A DNA stretch of 53,279 bases, taken from positions 1 to 53,279 of the forward strand of contig JAEOTQ010000073.1 of the NCBI GenBank assembly GCA_016839785.1, written 5' to 3'. The translations under genes were made by a program, and so were the position numbers. Shown here piece after piece: positions 17,063 to 26,615 of this stretch. Position 1 is the stretch's first letter; every line of letters begins with the position of its first letter. The DNA comes from Candidatus Hodarchaeota archaeon (GTDB taxonomy: Archaea; Asgardarchaeota; Heimdallarchaeia; Hodarchaeales; Hodarchaeaceae). The notes beneath the pieces are model-generated. The model was not told where the DNA came from, did no database searches, and worked only from the letters and a program-made list of their open reading frames with translations.

Positions 17063-18808
17063 ATGGTTAACCCTCAAAATAGTCCCAAATATCCATTGTT
17101 GCCAAAATCGTTAGAGTATCCAGAGAAACCATTGTATGATTTGTTAGATCGAGCAGTGGCATCATATCCTGACGCTACTGCGTTAACGATAGAAACTGGA
17201 AGCTTTGATAAGATTGGTACTATGACTTACAGAGAATTTAGCGACGCCACGGATAAATTTGCTGCTTACCTAGCAAGTAAAGGAATAATTCCAGGTGATC
17301 GTATTGCTGTCTTCTTACCTAATATGATCGAGTTTGTAATCGCATATTATGGTATTATGAAGGCTGGTGCTACTGTAGTTAGCTTGAATTTCCAGTATCC
17401 TGCACGTGAATTAGAATTTCAATTGAAGGAAACAGGAACAAAAGGTATTGTCTGTGCGGACATGATTACTCCTGCCGCAAGGCCCTATGAAGTAGTTAAA
17501 ACTGTTAGAGACGCAGGGAATACTCCACTAGAGTTTATTGTCGTCGCAACAATTGGTCAATATCTATCAAAGATAAAAGGTATCTTGGCTGGAGTCATTG
17601 GTAAGAAATCCAAAAAAGATAAGCGTGACATTTTCATGCATGAAATTTATGGACAGTTCAAGCCCAGTGATCGACCGAAGATAGACCCACCTAAACCTGA
17701 TGATATTGCGGTATTAATGTTTACAGGAGGAACAACAGGAGCGCCTAAAGCGGCTATGCTTACCCATAGGAACTTATATGCTAATGTATTACAAGGGGCA
17801 ACATGGTTAGACCCTCCTCCAGAAACTGGTAAAACCTCAGTCATGGGGAGTTTACCATTTTACCACTCGTTTGGTGCTACTACAGCTATGAATGTTAGTG
17901 TCCATTTCTGTGGAAATTTGATCTGTATGATGGACCCGAGAGAAAACAAGTTCTCTCAATTATTGTACCTGATTCAAAAATATAAAATTGAAATTTTCTG
18001 TTCAATTCCCAGTCTTTATGCAGCGTTGCTTAACCATCCTGACTTATCCAAGTATAATCTTTCAAGTCTAATGGTATCTGTATCTGGAGCTGCGCCTATG
18101 CCAGTTGTCACTCTTAATGAGTATGAATCAGTAACAGGTGCTAATCTGGCTGAAGGATATGGATTGACCGAAACCTCTCCAATAGCCTGTGCAAATCCAA
18201 TGATTCCCTGGGAGACAGGAGGAAAACCACTTAAAAAATCTGGTTCGGTTGGAGTTCCATTTCCAGACACAGAAGCAATGATTGTCGACCTTGATACTGG
18301 AACTACGTCATTATCCACTAATGAAGAAGGCGAAATTGCATTAGGCGGTCCTCAGATTTTCAAAGGATATTTCAAAAAGGAGCAGGCAACAAAAGAAGTA
18401 ATGCGTACAATAAATGGGAAACGAATGTTTCTTACAGGAGATATTGGAAAAATTGATGAAGACGGTTATTTATGGATAACTGACAGAAAGAAAGATATGA
18501 TTGACGTCAGCGGCTTTAAGGCCTATCCACGTGAAATTGAAGAAGTCTTAATTGCTCATCCAGCTGTTTCTATTGCAGCGGTAATCGGTGTCCCTCATCC
18601 TAAAGTTGGTGAAACCGTCAAGGCGTTTGTGGTTCTTAAACCTGGAAAGGAAGCAACCGAAGGCGAAATTATTGACTACTGCAAGGAAAATCTTGTTAAA
18701 TACAAAGTTCCTCACTATCTTGAGTTTCGCGATGAGCTTCCAATGACAAACGTTGGTAAAGTCCTCAGACGCACCTTACGGGATGAAGAAAAACAAAAAG
18801 CGAGTTAA
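17063..18808 (+). CDS. Acyl-CoA synthetase (long-chain fatty acid-CoA ligase type)
   Basis: 581 residues of the ANL superfamily. The P-loop TGGTTGAPKAAML begins at 221. The GYGLTETSP motif (A5), the TGDIG motif and the hinge ITDRKKDMIDVSGFKAYP lie in order, and the catalytic lysine is in NVGKVLRRTLRD near the C-terminus. The enzyme activates a carboxylic acid as acyl-adenylate and transfers it to CoA. An insertion near 165-200 (KKSKKDKRD) is seen in long-chain ligases. The ATG at 17063 follows an in-frame TAA directly, so it is certain. The gene is convergent with the small HTH protein gene. Confidence 0.92.
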   Translation: MVNPQNSPKYPLLPKSLEYPEKPLYDLLDRAVASYPDATALTIETGSFDKIGTMTYREFSDATDKFAAYLASKGIIPGDRIAVFLPNMIEFVIAYYGIMKAGATVVSLNFQYPARELEFQLKETGTKGIVCADMITPAARPYEVVKTVRDAGNTPLEFIVVATIGQYLSKIKGILAGVIGKKSKKDKRDIFMHEIYGQFKPSDRPKIDPPKPDDIAVLMFTGGTTGAPKAAMLTHRNLYANVLQGATWLDPPPETGKTSVMGSLPFYHSFGATTAMNVSVHFCGNLICMMDPRENKFSQLLYLIQKYKIEIFCSIPSLYAALLNHPDLSKYNLSSLMVSVSGAAPMPVVTLNEYESVTGANLAEGYGLTETSPIACANPMIPWETGGKPLKKSGSVGVPFPDTEAMIVDLDTGTTSLSTNEEGEIALGGPQIFKGYFKKEQATKEVMRTINGKRMFLTGDIGKIDEDGYLWITDRKKDMIDVSGFKAYPREIEEVLIAHPAVSIAAVIGVPHPKVGETVKAFVVLKPGKEATEGEIIDYCKENLVKYKVPHYLEFRDELPMTNVGKVLRRTLRDEEKQKAS

Positions 18809-18835
18809 ATTCTCGCCTTATCTCTTTTTTTTACC

Positions 18836-19084
18836 TCAAAGATCAAGTTCAGATCTATCGACTTTGTCAGATAGTCCCCAAACGATAGCTTTTTTCTCTT
18901 TAGACAACTTTTTGGTTAGCATTCCCGCACTATTTAGATCTGCAATGGCCGCAGGCACACGATCTCGACACTCTGCAATTCCCAAAGTTTCAGCTTCACT
19001 AATTAACTCCTCGGTTGAAGATGGCCCCATATCATTTAGAAGTAGGAGTATTAATTGTTTTGTCTTCTCCATGCTTTTAGCCAT
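18836..19084 (-). CDS. Small winged-helix/HTH protein
   Basis: 82 residues. Helices KQLILLLLNDMG and TEELISEAETLG, then CRDRVPAAIADLNSAGMLTKKLS and a two-strand wing (KKLSKEKKAIVWGL), form a plausible winged helix. It may bind DNA as a local regulator, or act as a small adaptor as many archaeal winged-helix proteins do. It starts 28 bases downstream of the cysteine desulfurase gene on the same strand, so the two are probably co-transcribed. An overlapping frame on the plus strand is a shadow. A second ATG five codons in is also possible. Confidence 0.7.
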   Translation of the reverse strand: MAKSMEKTKQLILLLLNDMGPSSTEELISEAETLGIAECRDRVPAAIADLNSAGMLTKKLSKEKKAIVWGLSDKVDRSELDL

Positions 19085-19112
19085 ATGATTTCACTTCCGT
19101 AATTGAAGTAAT

Positions 19113-20357
19113 TTACCCTAACGTATCCATGATCTCCTTAAGAGCATCAATAAAAGTTCTCACTTCCTCCTCAGTATTGTATAAATACCAAGAGGGACGT
19201 AAAGTTCCTTGATCCAACTCGTGTTGATGATGGAAAGCATGAGTGCAATGATATCCTGAACGAAGGAATATATTATACATATCATCAAGCAATATCGCAA
19301 CTTCATGAGGATTAATCTCTTTTAAATTGATAGCTGCCAATGCTGCTCGATCTTCTGCTTTAGCTGGGCCTAGATAGGAAAGATCATCTCCAAATTCTTT
19401 AAGTCCATCTAGCATAACTCGACTAAGACTTATTTCATGTTGATGTATATTGTCCATACCGATAGATTCAAGATAATCAATAGCCGCCCCAGCAGCAATA
19501 ACACCGCCGTAATTCTGAAGTCCTGCTTCAAATTTAGCAGGTGGAGGTAACATCTTAATAGTATTAGGAATTTTAACATCAGAGACGGTTTCCCCTCCCA
19601 AGATTAATGGATGTAGTTTTTCTAAAATGTGATACTTCCCATACAAGAATCCTATTCCAGTGGGTCCACATGCTTTGTGCATTGAAACTCCCATAAGGTC
19701 GATATCCAACTTTTGGACATCAATTGACAAATGGGGGAAGGATTGAGCTGCGTCCAATTGAAAAATTCCATCACGTTCATGAATAATTTTTGCAATGGTT
19801 TGAACATCGATAATCCCTGCAGTTACATTACTTACTTGCGCTAAACTAACCAGAAATTTGCCTGGGGAACATTCGTTCACTGCTTCGGTCAGACTCTCCA
19901 AAGAGCAAATTCCTGTTTCACCAGCCTCAAGTACTTTTAGCTTTATTTTCCCAGCATTTTCGAGAAACATCCATTTCACGATATTCGAATTATGTGATTC
20001 AGAGGTAGCAATAATGGTCTCAGATCCATCAAGTTTCAGAATCATACTACCTAGATTAAGTGCTTCTGTTGTATTTTTTGTCCAGACAACTTCTGAAGAA
20101 TTCTTTGCATTGATGAATTTCGCAGTTTTTTCTCGTGCTTCTTCATATCGTTTGGTCGTCTCACGGGAAAACATATGAGGTGAGCGACCCGCACATGCTG
20201 TGAATTTCGTGTAATAATCCATCAAAGCTTGGATAACTGGCTTCGGCTTCAATGACATACATGCAGAATCAGCATAAATTATTGGACTCCCATCCTTCAA
20301 TACAAATAGTGCAGGGAAATCTTCCCTGATATTCATTTTAGTTTTCATACGTATCAT
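19113..20357 (-). CDS. SufS/CsdA-like cysteine desulfurase (class V aminotransferase)
   Basis: 414 residues of the PLP fold type I family. Key features are TSESHNSN near 118-125, LDAAQSFPHL with D202, the PLP lysine K228 in SMHKACGPTG, and the catalytic cysteine C371 in RSGYHCTH, a loop of the SufS type. The protein should release sulfur from cysteine as a persulfide for Fe-S cluster or thio-cofactor assembly. No SufB/SufC/SufU genes are in the window; the small HTH gene follows it. Three closely spaced ATGs (residues 1, 4 and 8) are possible starts. A 12-base palindrome lies 35 bases upstream. Confidence 0.88.
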   Translation of the reverse strand: MIRMKTKMNIREDFPALFVLKDGSPIIYADSACMSLKPKPVIQALMDYYTKFTACAGRSPHMFSRETTKRYEEAREKTAKFINAKNSSEVVWTKNTTEALNLGSMILKLDGSETIIATSESHNSNIVKWMFLENAGKIKLKVLEAGETGICSLESLTEAVNECSPGKFLVSLAQVSNVTAGIIDVQTIAKIIHERDGIFQLDAAQSFPHLSIDVQKLDIDLMGVSMHKACGPTGIGFLYGKYHILEKLHPLILGGETVSDVKIPNTIKMLPPPAKFEAGLQNYGGVIAAGAAIDYLESIGMDNIHQHEISLSRVMLDGLKEFGDDLSYLGPAKAEDRAALAAINLKEINPHEVAILLDDMYNIFLRSGYHCTHAFHHQHELDQGTLRPSWYLYNTEEEVRTFIDALKEIMDTLG

Positions 20358-20391
20358 CGGCTTACATCGGATTTTACTTAACTACAGTGAG

Positions 20392-20403
20392 GAATCATGA
20401 TTC
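20392..20403. promoter_or_regulatory. Palindromic site upstream of the cysteine desulfurase gene
   Basis: GAATCATGATTC is a perfect 12-base palindrome about 35 bases upstream of the ATG at 20357, where a repressor operator would be expected. This is positional inference; the small HTH protein of the same operon is one candidate ligand. Confidence 0.3.
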
Positions 20404-20538
20404 TCATCTTCATTTGAGGTTCAATATACTGTTAGTATCACTTATATCGCTGGGAATATTGATTTAGTAGAAGAGTTTCACAAGATATGACAATTAGGAT
20501 ATTTGTTTACCAATTGTTAAATTTTTTGTCTGGAACTA

Positions 20539-21729
20539 TTAAATCTCTCCACGCATCACAGCGTCAAGAAAACCATCTAATGCCTCAATATCTTCCTTAG
20601 ATTGAGTAGCACTATCAATTAACTCCGCTGTTTCGGTAGTCTTCTGGGATAAACTAGTTAACATATCACCGATAGCAATACTATGGATTGTTAGCTTCTT
20701 TTGTAGTTCTTGAGCGGTACTGATATGTTCTCCCAATTTTAAAGCTGAACTAAGGTCTTCAATAAATGCAGTCTGGACAGTTAAGAGACCAGACTCAATA
20801 CTTTGTTTGATTTTCAGTGGTAAATCTAGATCAGGGCCGTGACGTTCAATTTTTTCTATCAACCATTTATTAATTAGAAGTATTTCTGGAATTCCTGATA
20901 AATCAGGTAGCTGTCGGTCGTTGGGAAAACGCCATTCATGCTGTATCTGGGTAATAAGGTTTAACGTCTCTCGTCGGATCATTGTAGAAAGTTTATACTC
21001 AACGGTTGAAATTATAAGCCGATCCATCTTTTTTACAACTGCTTTGAAGACATCACGCAGTTGGCCCCATTTATTCTCTTCCTCAGGTAAAGTAAGCTCT
21101 AGTATCCTACTTGGCAAATATTCGGTAATTTTCTGAATTAACCTAAATTCAGAATCAATTCTGCTCAATTTTCCTGTTCTAAATACCTCGAGTTGCTTCC
21201 AATGGGCCGGTTGTTCTATCATATCGCGAATTAGTTCAAATAAATATTGATCAGGATTGTCAACGCGCAATAGATTTACTCCTGAACGAAAATTAAGCCG
21301 ATGACCACGTTCATGGACTAATTCCTTGTATTTTAATCGTGAATGGCTCTCTAACCCTAATGAACCCACGATCATTATCCCATATTTGAATTCGGAAAGT
21401 GAAGTTGTATAATCTTTATGAAAAATCGTTTCAACTGGAATCTTTCTGTCCCAATCGATATTATCCTTGCCCCGAATAGATATATGATGACCTTTGGTTT
21501 CGAATGCAAGTGTTTTTCCACGAAAATCTTGCTGAAAAATTATTCCATCAGAGGCAATAGGAATAAATTTAATGTAATTATCATTAAATTGTTCGATAAA
21601 TAGGGAGAAAAGTTCTGACTTACCAAATCCTCTTGGCCCTAGTATTAGGAGGGCTAGTTGCATCTGACCATCAAAGAGATCGAAATACCCGAGCTCCCCA
21701 TGTAGACTAAAGAGCTTCTGATAATTCAT
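20539..21729 (-). CDS. P-loop NTPase with long helical C-terminus
   Basis: 396 residues. The Walker A motif GPRGFGKS lies at 31-38 after a hydrophobic strand (LALLIL). Strands with FRGKTLAFE and KYGIMIVGS follow, which could carry the Walker B or switch residues. I cannot assign G4/G5 motifs, so ATP or GTP use is open. Residues from about 210 on are helical, and the last 70 form a heptad-rich stretch (SLSQKTTETAELIDSATQS) like a coiled coil. No family is recognised. The gene is divergent from the YycJ-like MBL gene. Confidence 0.65.
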   Translation of the reverse strand: MNYQKLFSLHGELGYFDLFDGQMQLALLILGPRGFGKSELFSLFIEQFNDNYIKFIPIASDGIIFQQDFRGKTLAFETKGHHISIRGKDNIDWDRKIPVETIFHKDYTTSLSEFKYGIMIVGSLGLESHSRLKYKELVHERGHRLNFRSGVNLLRVDNPDQYLFELIRDMIEQPAHWKQLEVFRTGKLSRIDSEFRLIQKITEYLPSRILELTLPEEENKWGQLRDVFKAVVKKMDRLIISTVEYKLSTMIRRETLNLITQIQHEWRFPNDRQLPDLSGIPEILLINKWLIEKIERHGPDLDLPLKIKQSIESGLLTVQTAFIEDLSSALKLGEHISTAQELQKKLTIHSIAIGDMLTSLSQKTTETAELIDSATQSKEDIEALDGFLDAVMRGEI

Positions 21730-21872
21730 CTAGTACTTCTTTCATATTCAAATATTTAATATTTTCCAGAACCTTTGAAAATTGTATTAGAATATGAAGA
21801 TAATCGCTCCTATATCCTTATCTTTCTTCTCGTAAGATTAAAGTGATAAGCACAAATATACTATGTGATTCG

Positions 21873-22772
21873 ATGGAACTCAAATTTCAAGCCTTTGCAT
21901 CTGGAAGTAACGGTAACAGTGGAATCTTATCCACTCCAGAAGGGGCTTTATTGGTTGAAGCAGGTATCTCACGGAAAAAATTATTTGATCTGATGGAAAA
22001 AGCAAAAATTTCCCAAGATGATTTACAAGGAATTTTGATAAGTCATTCGCATACAGATCATTGTCGGGGATTACCAATCATCAATGATACATTAAATTTA
22101 CCCATAATAAGTTCTAAAGGAACCAAGGAAGGGTTTCGACGATATGAATTCTATGATTTACGCTGGAAACAGGTTAGTGAGAAATCTCTCATTTTAAATC
22201 CAAATTCTCCATTGGAACTCGGAGGATTCCAAATACATTCAGTACCTACGGTACATGATGCATTAGGGGCAAACGCATTCTTTATTGAATATAACGACAT
22301 TGGAATTTCAGTAATTACGGATACTGGACGTATTCTACCTGAACATTTTGAAGCAATTAACAAGTCTAAAATCACTCTTCTAGAAATGAATCATGATATT
22401 CCTGCCTTATACCGTTCTAATAGGAGTAAATGGTTGAAAAATCGAATAAGATCTACTCATTTGGATAACAGCCAAACAGTTGACGTTTTAAATCAGATTA
22501 ACACAGAAAATCAGGCACTTCTATTTGGGCATCTTAGTGGGGAGTGTAATTCACCTATTCATGTACAAAGTGAATTATTGAAGTGGGGGGAAGAAATGGA
22601 GGAATTTCCTTGGAATTGTTTTATTTGTCCACGCCACTCCCCAGGCCCATTGCTTACTCTATCGGGGGGAGATAAGTTAAGTTCTTCAGAGGCCTCTCTC
22701 GATTTAAAAGCTATAAAAGAGTCAGAAGAGATAAATAAACCATCTGAGGATCTTTTATCATACTTTTCATGA
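21873..22772 (+). CDS. YycJ/WalJ-like metallo-beta-lactamase protein (copy 1)
   Basis: 299 residues. The start FQAFASGSNGNSG followed by LVEAGIS, then ISHSHTDHCRGL, is the signature of YycJ-type single-domain MBL proteins, which act as nucleases in bacteria. Further ligands are H in VPTVHDALG and D in VITDTGRI. The ATG at 21873 is preferred over a GTG at 21843, since family members start directly before the ASGS motif. A second member is encoded at 29768. The stop codon TGA is part of a hairpin shared with the convergent thioesterase gene. Confidence 0.85.
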   Translation: MELKFQAFASGSNGNSGILSTPEGALLVEAGISRKKLFDLMEKAKISQDDLQGILISHSHTDHCRGLPIINDTLNLPIISSKGTKEGFRRYEFYDLRWKQVSEKSLILNPNSPLELGGFQIHSVPTVHDALGANAFFIEYNDIGISVITDTGRILPEHFEAINKSKITLLEMNHDIPALYRSNRSKWLKNRIRSTHLDNSQTVDVLNQINTENQALLFGHLSGECNSPIHVQSELLKWGEEMEEFPWNCFICPRHSPGPLLTLSGGDKLSSSEASLDLKAIKESEEINKPSEDLLSYFS

Positions 22773-22793
22773 TCATTTCGAGAACGATGATCA
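22770..22793. terminator. Shared hairpin between convergent genes
   Basis: TGATCAT at 22770-22776 and ATGATCA at 22787-22793 are perfect inverted repeats with a 10-base loop. The two TGA stop codons of the converging genes form the outer ends of the arms. A bidirectional terminator is likely. Confidence 0.5.
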
Positions 22794-23222
22794 GATTTTG
22801 AGTCCAGGTTCTAATGCAAGAATTTTTTCCTTCACATTTTCTGGGAGGGGAACTTTTGTTGAGGTTTGGTAGTCGAGAACAACAATCACACCCTCTCCGA
22901 CAGCTGCAGGCCCAACTTTCTCACTGTGTATTAAGTAATCCATTGTAAATTTAGTAGAGTTAATACTTGTTACACGTGTCCCAACTAACAACTTATCTGG
23001 ATAAAATAATGGTTTAATGAATTTGGCTGACGTGCTTGCTAAAATAGGCCCAATTTGTAAATCTTTCATTGAAGCAATAAAACCAATATTTTCAAAATAT
23101 TTAATACGTGCTGTCTCAAAGTAACGAAAGAATTTTGTATTGTTAATATGACCAAAACTGTCCATATCACCCCAGACTACTGGAATTTTTACAACTACAG
23201 GATAATCTTCTAATGTATTCAT
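22791..23222 (-). CDS. Acyl-CoA thioesterase, 4HBT hot-dog fold
   Basis: 143 residues. The 4-hydroxybenzoyl-CoA thioesterase signature is present: VVWGDMDSFGHINNTKFFRY near 13-32 with the catalytic aspartate in GDMD, then the long hot-dog helix ending FENIGF. The ATG at 23222 (MNTLEDYPVVV) is preferred to the one at 23261, because family members have about ten residues before the W-G-D-M-D motif. It would hydrolyse an acyl-CoA to free acid and CoA. It could act with the acyl-CoA ligase at 17063, but the two are not in one operon. Confidence 0.88.
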   Translation of the reverse strand: MNTLEDYPVVVKIPVVWGDMDSFGHINNTKFFRYFETARIKYFENIGFIASMKDLQIGPILASTSAKFIKPLFYPDKLLVGTRVTSINSTKFTMDYLIHSEKVGPAAVGEGVIVVLDYQTSTKVPLPENVKEKILALEPGLKI

Positions 23223-23261
23223 ATTTAACGTCCCTATTACGATAATTGCCTTGAAATTCAA

Positions 23262-23632
23262 GATGATTGCAAATTTATTTTACTATTACTTCTACTTCTA
23301 ATAGTCTTAAACAATCTCCAGTTGGATTCGTAATGTGGGGTGGAAAAAATTAAACGCTTTAGAATAACCGTTTTTCTTGTTTCAAGAATGAATTTAGTCG
23401 TTAAGCTTCCAAAAATTAGAAATTAAAGAATATTTCAAGTTTACAAGCTTCTAATTGCTGTATTCATGTTTTCAAGATAATTAATATCCAAATTTCGTCA
23501 TTTTTCACGTTATTTCATAAATATTCAAGAATTATATAAAGGGTTTATATATAGAAGAAAAGCATATAAACTACTACTTGGGAGATTATAACATGGACTA
23601 AAATTTGTACGTAATTTCTTGGAGAGTTGGTA
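23262..23632. other. Intergenic region with tandem TATA boxes
   Basis: About 370 very AT-rich bases without an open frame that I can support. The last 100 hold three TATA-like boxes: TTATATAAAG near 23532, TTTATATATAG near 23544 and GCATATAAAC near 23562. They point to a strong or multiply controlled promoter for the gene at 23633. No repeat or RNA gene was seen. Confidence 0.4.
23532..23571 (+). promoter_or_regulatory. Cluster of TATA boxes upstream of the 283-residue gene
   Basis: Three TATA-like elements lie within 40 bases and about 60-100 bases upstream of the TTG start at 23633. Each could place a transcription start 25 bases downstream, giving a leader that includes the GGAGAG ribosome site. 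Confidence 0.5.
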
Positions 23633-24484
23633 TTGGGGTATAAACACAATAATCAAGGCGATAACTCGCATTTTGAAATGTTTGACAAATCAAGAGAAGC
23701 AACTCAAGAAAGAGAGGCTAGTTGGTTTTTAGGTTCTTTAATTCAATTTAACAACAGGGTCCCATCGCATTTTTACCGAATGAGAAATATTCATAATTGT
23801 ATTACTCACGAGGAAACTGGTTGTGATAACCGATTTCATGCTAACGATAATATTGCATCACGGTTAGTGGAATTCTTTCCATTAAAATGGCTAGATAACA
23901 TAACGAATACGTTCAAAAATACAAAGGCTAACGAATTAGGAGTAAGACAAGATGAAGATCGATTATACGCCTATCTAGCTTATATAGATCTATTATTAAT
24001 GTTTCGTGGGCTTATATTACTTGATTCTACCCTAGAAGAGATAAATAATACATTAGATATGAAACTAACAAAGCATAAATTGAGAACATGGCGATTAAAC
24101 CTATTAAAAATTTATCCAGATTTAAGAAAGAAATGGAGAAGTGTACGCGCAAAATCTCCTTCTAGAGCTCTTCTATCTACCACAATCAGAGTTATGAATA
24201 CTGAAATGAATTTTGATAGTTATTCACAAAGAGAGATTTTTGACATCAAACACCAAACATTGCAGTATGCACAACAATTTGCAGTAATGGAAAGAGTAAC
24301 TCGAATAAAACGTATGGAAACATGGGTCAGAGCCTTATGTCTTAAAGCCATTCGCGATAGTGAAATTACTTATACAAACCAAATATTTCCTTCATTGAGC
24401 TTGAAAGAATTTGATGTGTTAGAAAACAAAAGATGGCAATTAGATAAAATATTGCAAAACCCGACCTTAATAATTTCAGTCTAA
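23633..24484 (+). CDS. Unknown helical protein, weakly TFB (cyclin-fold)-like
   Basis: 283 residues from a TTG at 23633, six bases behind GGAGAG (23621-23626); a TTG at 23627 would leave no gap. The protein is helical and basic, with no membrane span. Residues about 105-165 have the spacing of a TFIIB-type cyclin repeat: AYLAYIDLLLMFRG, then STLEEINNTL, then KLRTWRLNLLK. No zinc ribbon is present and a second repeat is not clear, so the resemblance is weak. An alternative is a novel accessory protein linked to the neighbouring methyltransferase, whose gene converges on it with 27 bases between the stops. Confidence 0.55.
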   Translation: MGYKHNNQGDNSHFEMFDKSREATQEREASWFLGSLIQFNNRVPSHFYRMRNIHNCITHEETGCDNRFHANDNIASRLVEFFPLKWLDNITNTFKNTKANELGVRQDEDRLYAYLAYIDLLLMFRGLILLDSTLEEINNTLDMKLTKHKLRTWRLNLLKIYPDLRKKWRSVRAKSPSRALLSTTIRVMNTEMNFDSYSQREIFDIKHQTLQYAQQFAVMERVTRIKRMETWVRALCLKAIRDSEITYTNQIFPSLSLKEFDVLENKRWQLDKILQNPTLIISV

Positions 24485-24511
24485 TTCAAGCCTCCCAAAG
24501 CGGTTTTCCTA

Positions 24512-26518
24512 CTATATATCTTTGATAAGCAGTTTAAACCGATTTTTTAATTTCTGTTTCTGTTCAATAATGGTTCTAAATTCTGTAGAAATCTTCTTTC
24601 TTTCATTAGGATCTGAAGGTAAGACGAGAACTACTTCTTTCAATCGGTCCCCCAAAGTAGATATCGTTGCTTGGATGAAAGTTTTTGCTTTGATTTGTTC
24701 TTGCACAATATCTGTATTCAAACTCCAAAGTAATAGGTATTGATCTAGTAATGAATTTTCTGTGGTTATCCTGAGCTTATTTAAGTGACTTTGTATTATG
24801 ATTTGCTCATCAGTAATCATTGCTGTTCGACCAATAAGAAAAGTTCCATCGTTAACAATTAAAATATCTTCCACTCTGATATCTTGTTTCTCTTTATACT
24901 TATTATAGATGTCTGTGCTTACCTGTTTTAGAGGATCAACGTCAATCTCTAGATTTATTATGTCACTTGTTCTAACAAATGGTATCGTACCAGTTCCATA
25001 AGCCTTTGCTCCAATTTCGTGCCCCCTTGTGATAGAAAGAATATTGTTTTGAACCAACTCTCCTAAAGAGATTAATGTAAACCCTAATTTATTATTATAA
25101 GTTTGTAGTCGTTTATGCACACTAGGGTCGTAATATGCTGGAATGAGGATGTTGTTAACAAGGTCATCTCGATGAAGAATAAAACCTAATGATGAATAGT
25201 CAAGACCGTTCCCTTTTTTGAAGATTTGATAGTTTCTTACTATAATGGGTAAGTCATCAGCAATTATCTTTTCTCTGTTTTGATCTAAGATGTGATTCCC
25301 AAATTCGTCTGATCTGTAAATTTCCCTCCCGTTTTTATCATGTCCGACTTCCTTTGCAACAGCAAAAAAGATAGAGTAATTGTTGTACTGTTTAGTTTTT
25401 TCGATGAATAAAAGAGAAGTCTTTATGTGAGTGTGGGGTGCGAAAGCTACTGGACTACAACTAATGACTGCTAATATTGTATAATTCTCGAGTAAATAGC
25501 TGATAATATATCTATCACTAGTGTTGCCAAAAATTCCTTCTGGTAAGACTATAGCCATTCTTCCTCCAGGTTTTAACAGTTGTAAACTCCTTTCGATAAA
25601 CAAAATCTGTGGAGGTTGACGTTCTCGCAATTGAGAATTTTTAATCCAGAGATCATCAGTACTATTCCACTTATGGCCTAATTCATATTTATCTAGGATA
25701 GCTTGTTCCGTGATAGAAATTTTTGCACCGAAAGGAGGATTAGTTAATACAACATCAAACATTTTCAGCTTAATATGAGCTTGAGTCCTGTTAGACCAGT
25801 TTTCTGGTGTTTCTAATGAATTTTCACAAAAGATTTTTGCATTAGAGTAATTTAGGAGAGCGAGATGTAATTTTGATATTTTAACCAGAAACTCGTCTTT
25901 ATCAATTCCATATAGATTGTGGTTATTAATTTCCTTATTAAGAGACATGGTGCTTGTTAAGAACCCTCCTGCTCCGCAAGCAGGATCAATTACCAATTCA
26001 GACTCTAGAGGATTTAATATTTGCGCCATTGTTAATGAAATATTCTTTGGAGTAAAAAACTGTCCCTGTGATCCCCGCAATGACGGCAATAGTATTTGTT
26101 CAATAGCATCTCCAATAGCATCTCTCGGAGCCTCACTTATAGCGAAGGTTTGCAACTGCAACACAATCACCCGAAGATTGCGTTCATCAATAATTAACTG
26201 GTCGGTAGAGGCATCTAAGATAGTATTAAATTTGGCCTTAAGTTCAAGAAATATATCATTAATTCGTGTTACAAGAGCTTGATTATCAGGATGTTCGATT
26301 TGGAAACGAACTGGTTCATTAGGTGCTGTTTCTTGTTCATCCTGAATTTTACAAAATAATAAAAACAAAACTTGCTCTACTAATGTATTATCTTGTGTAA
26401 TTCCCTTAAAATTGCCTGCTAGATGATTACGAATATCAGCAAACACTTTTTTAAGATCTATTGGAATTTTTAGATCCCTTCGGGATATTACCATTGTTAA
26501 AATTGAGTTTGTTTTCAA
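24512..26518 (-). CDS. Type I-like N6-adenine DNA methyltransferase with fused specificity domain
   Basis: 668 residues. The HsdM core shows GQFFTP (152-157), motif I DPACGAGGF (178-186) and motif IV NPPF (260-263), after a helical N-terminal domain. From about 480 to the end the sequence resembles one target-recognition half of an HsdS subunit (for example ISLGELV, IPFVRTSDI, LIVNDGTFLIGR) followed by a helical spacer. M and S functions are thus in one chain. No restriction subunit is encoded nearby, so it may be an orphan methylase or act with a distant partner. TTG at 26518 follows an in-frame TAA; ATG at 26494 is the alternative start. Confidence 0.88.
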   Translation of the reverse strand: MKTNSILTMVISRRDLKIPIDLKKVFADIRNHLAGNFKGITQDNTLVEQVLFLLFCKIQDEQETAPNEPVRFQIEHPDNQALVTRINDIFLELKAKFNTILDASTDQLIIDERNLRVIVLQLQTFAISEAPRDAIGDAIEQILLPSLRGSQGQFFTPKNISLTMAQILNPLESELVIDPACGAGGFLTSTMSLNKEINNHNLYGIDKDEFLVKISKLHLALLNYSNAKIFCENSLETPENWSNRTQAHIKLKMFDVVLTNPPFGAKISITEQAILDKYELGHKWNSTDDLWIKNSQLRERQPPQILFIERSLQLLKPGGRMAIVLPEGIFGNTSDRYIISYLLENYTILAVISCSPVAFAPHTHIKTSLLFIEKTKQYNNYSIFFAVAKEVGHDKNGREIYRSDEFGNHILDQNREKIIADDLPIIVRNYQIFKKGNGLDYSSLGFILHRDDLVNNILIPAYYDPSVHKRLQTYNNKLGFTLISLGELVQNNILSITRGHEIGAKAYGTGTIPFVRTSDIINLEIDVDPLKQVSTDIYNKYKEKQDIRVEDILIVNDGTFLIGRTAMITDEQIIIQSHLNKLRITTENSLLDQYLLLWSLNTDIVQEQIKAKTFIQATISTLGDRLKEVVLVLPSDPNERKKISTEFRTIIEQKQKLKNRFKLLIKDI

Positions 26519-26615
26519 TTATGAATAGTTTTTCCTCTCTGAGCTGTGGAGATATTTTTCATAAATTATTTGAATAAAAAATCTTAAGATTTAGGAGATA
26601 AATAGTAACATAACG

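Noticed and set aside
18753..19088. Plus-strand frame of 111 codons over the small HTH gene
   Set aside because: It overlaps the end of the acyl-CoA ligase and the antisense HTH gene, and its sequence is serine-rich without fold features; the minus-strand frame has a convincing winged helix.
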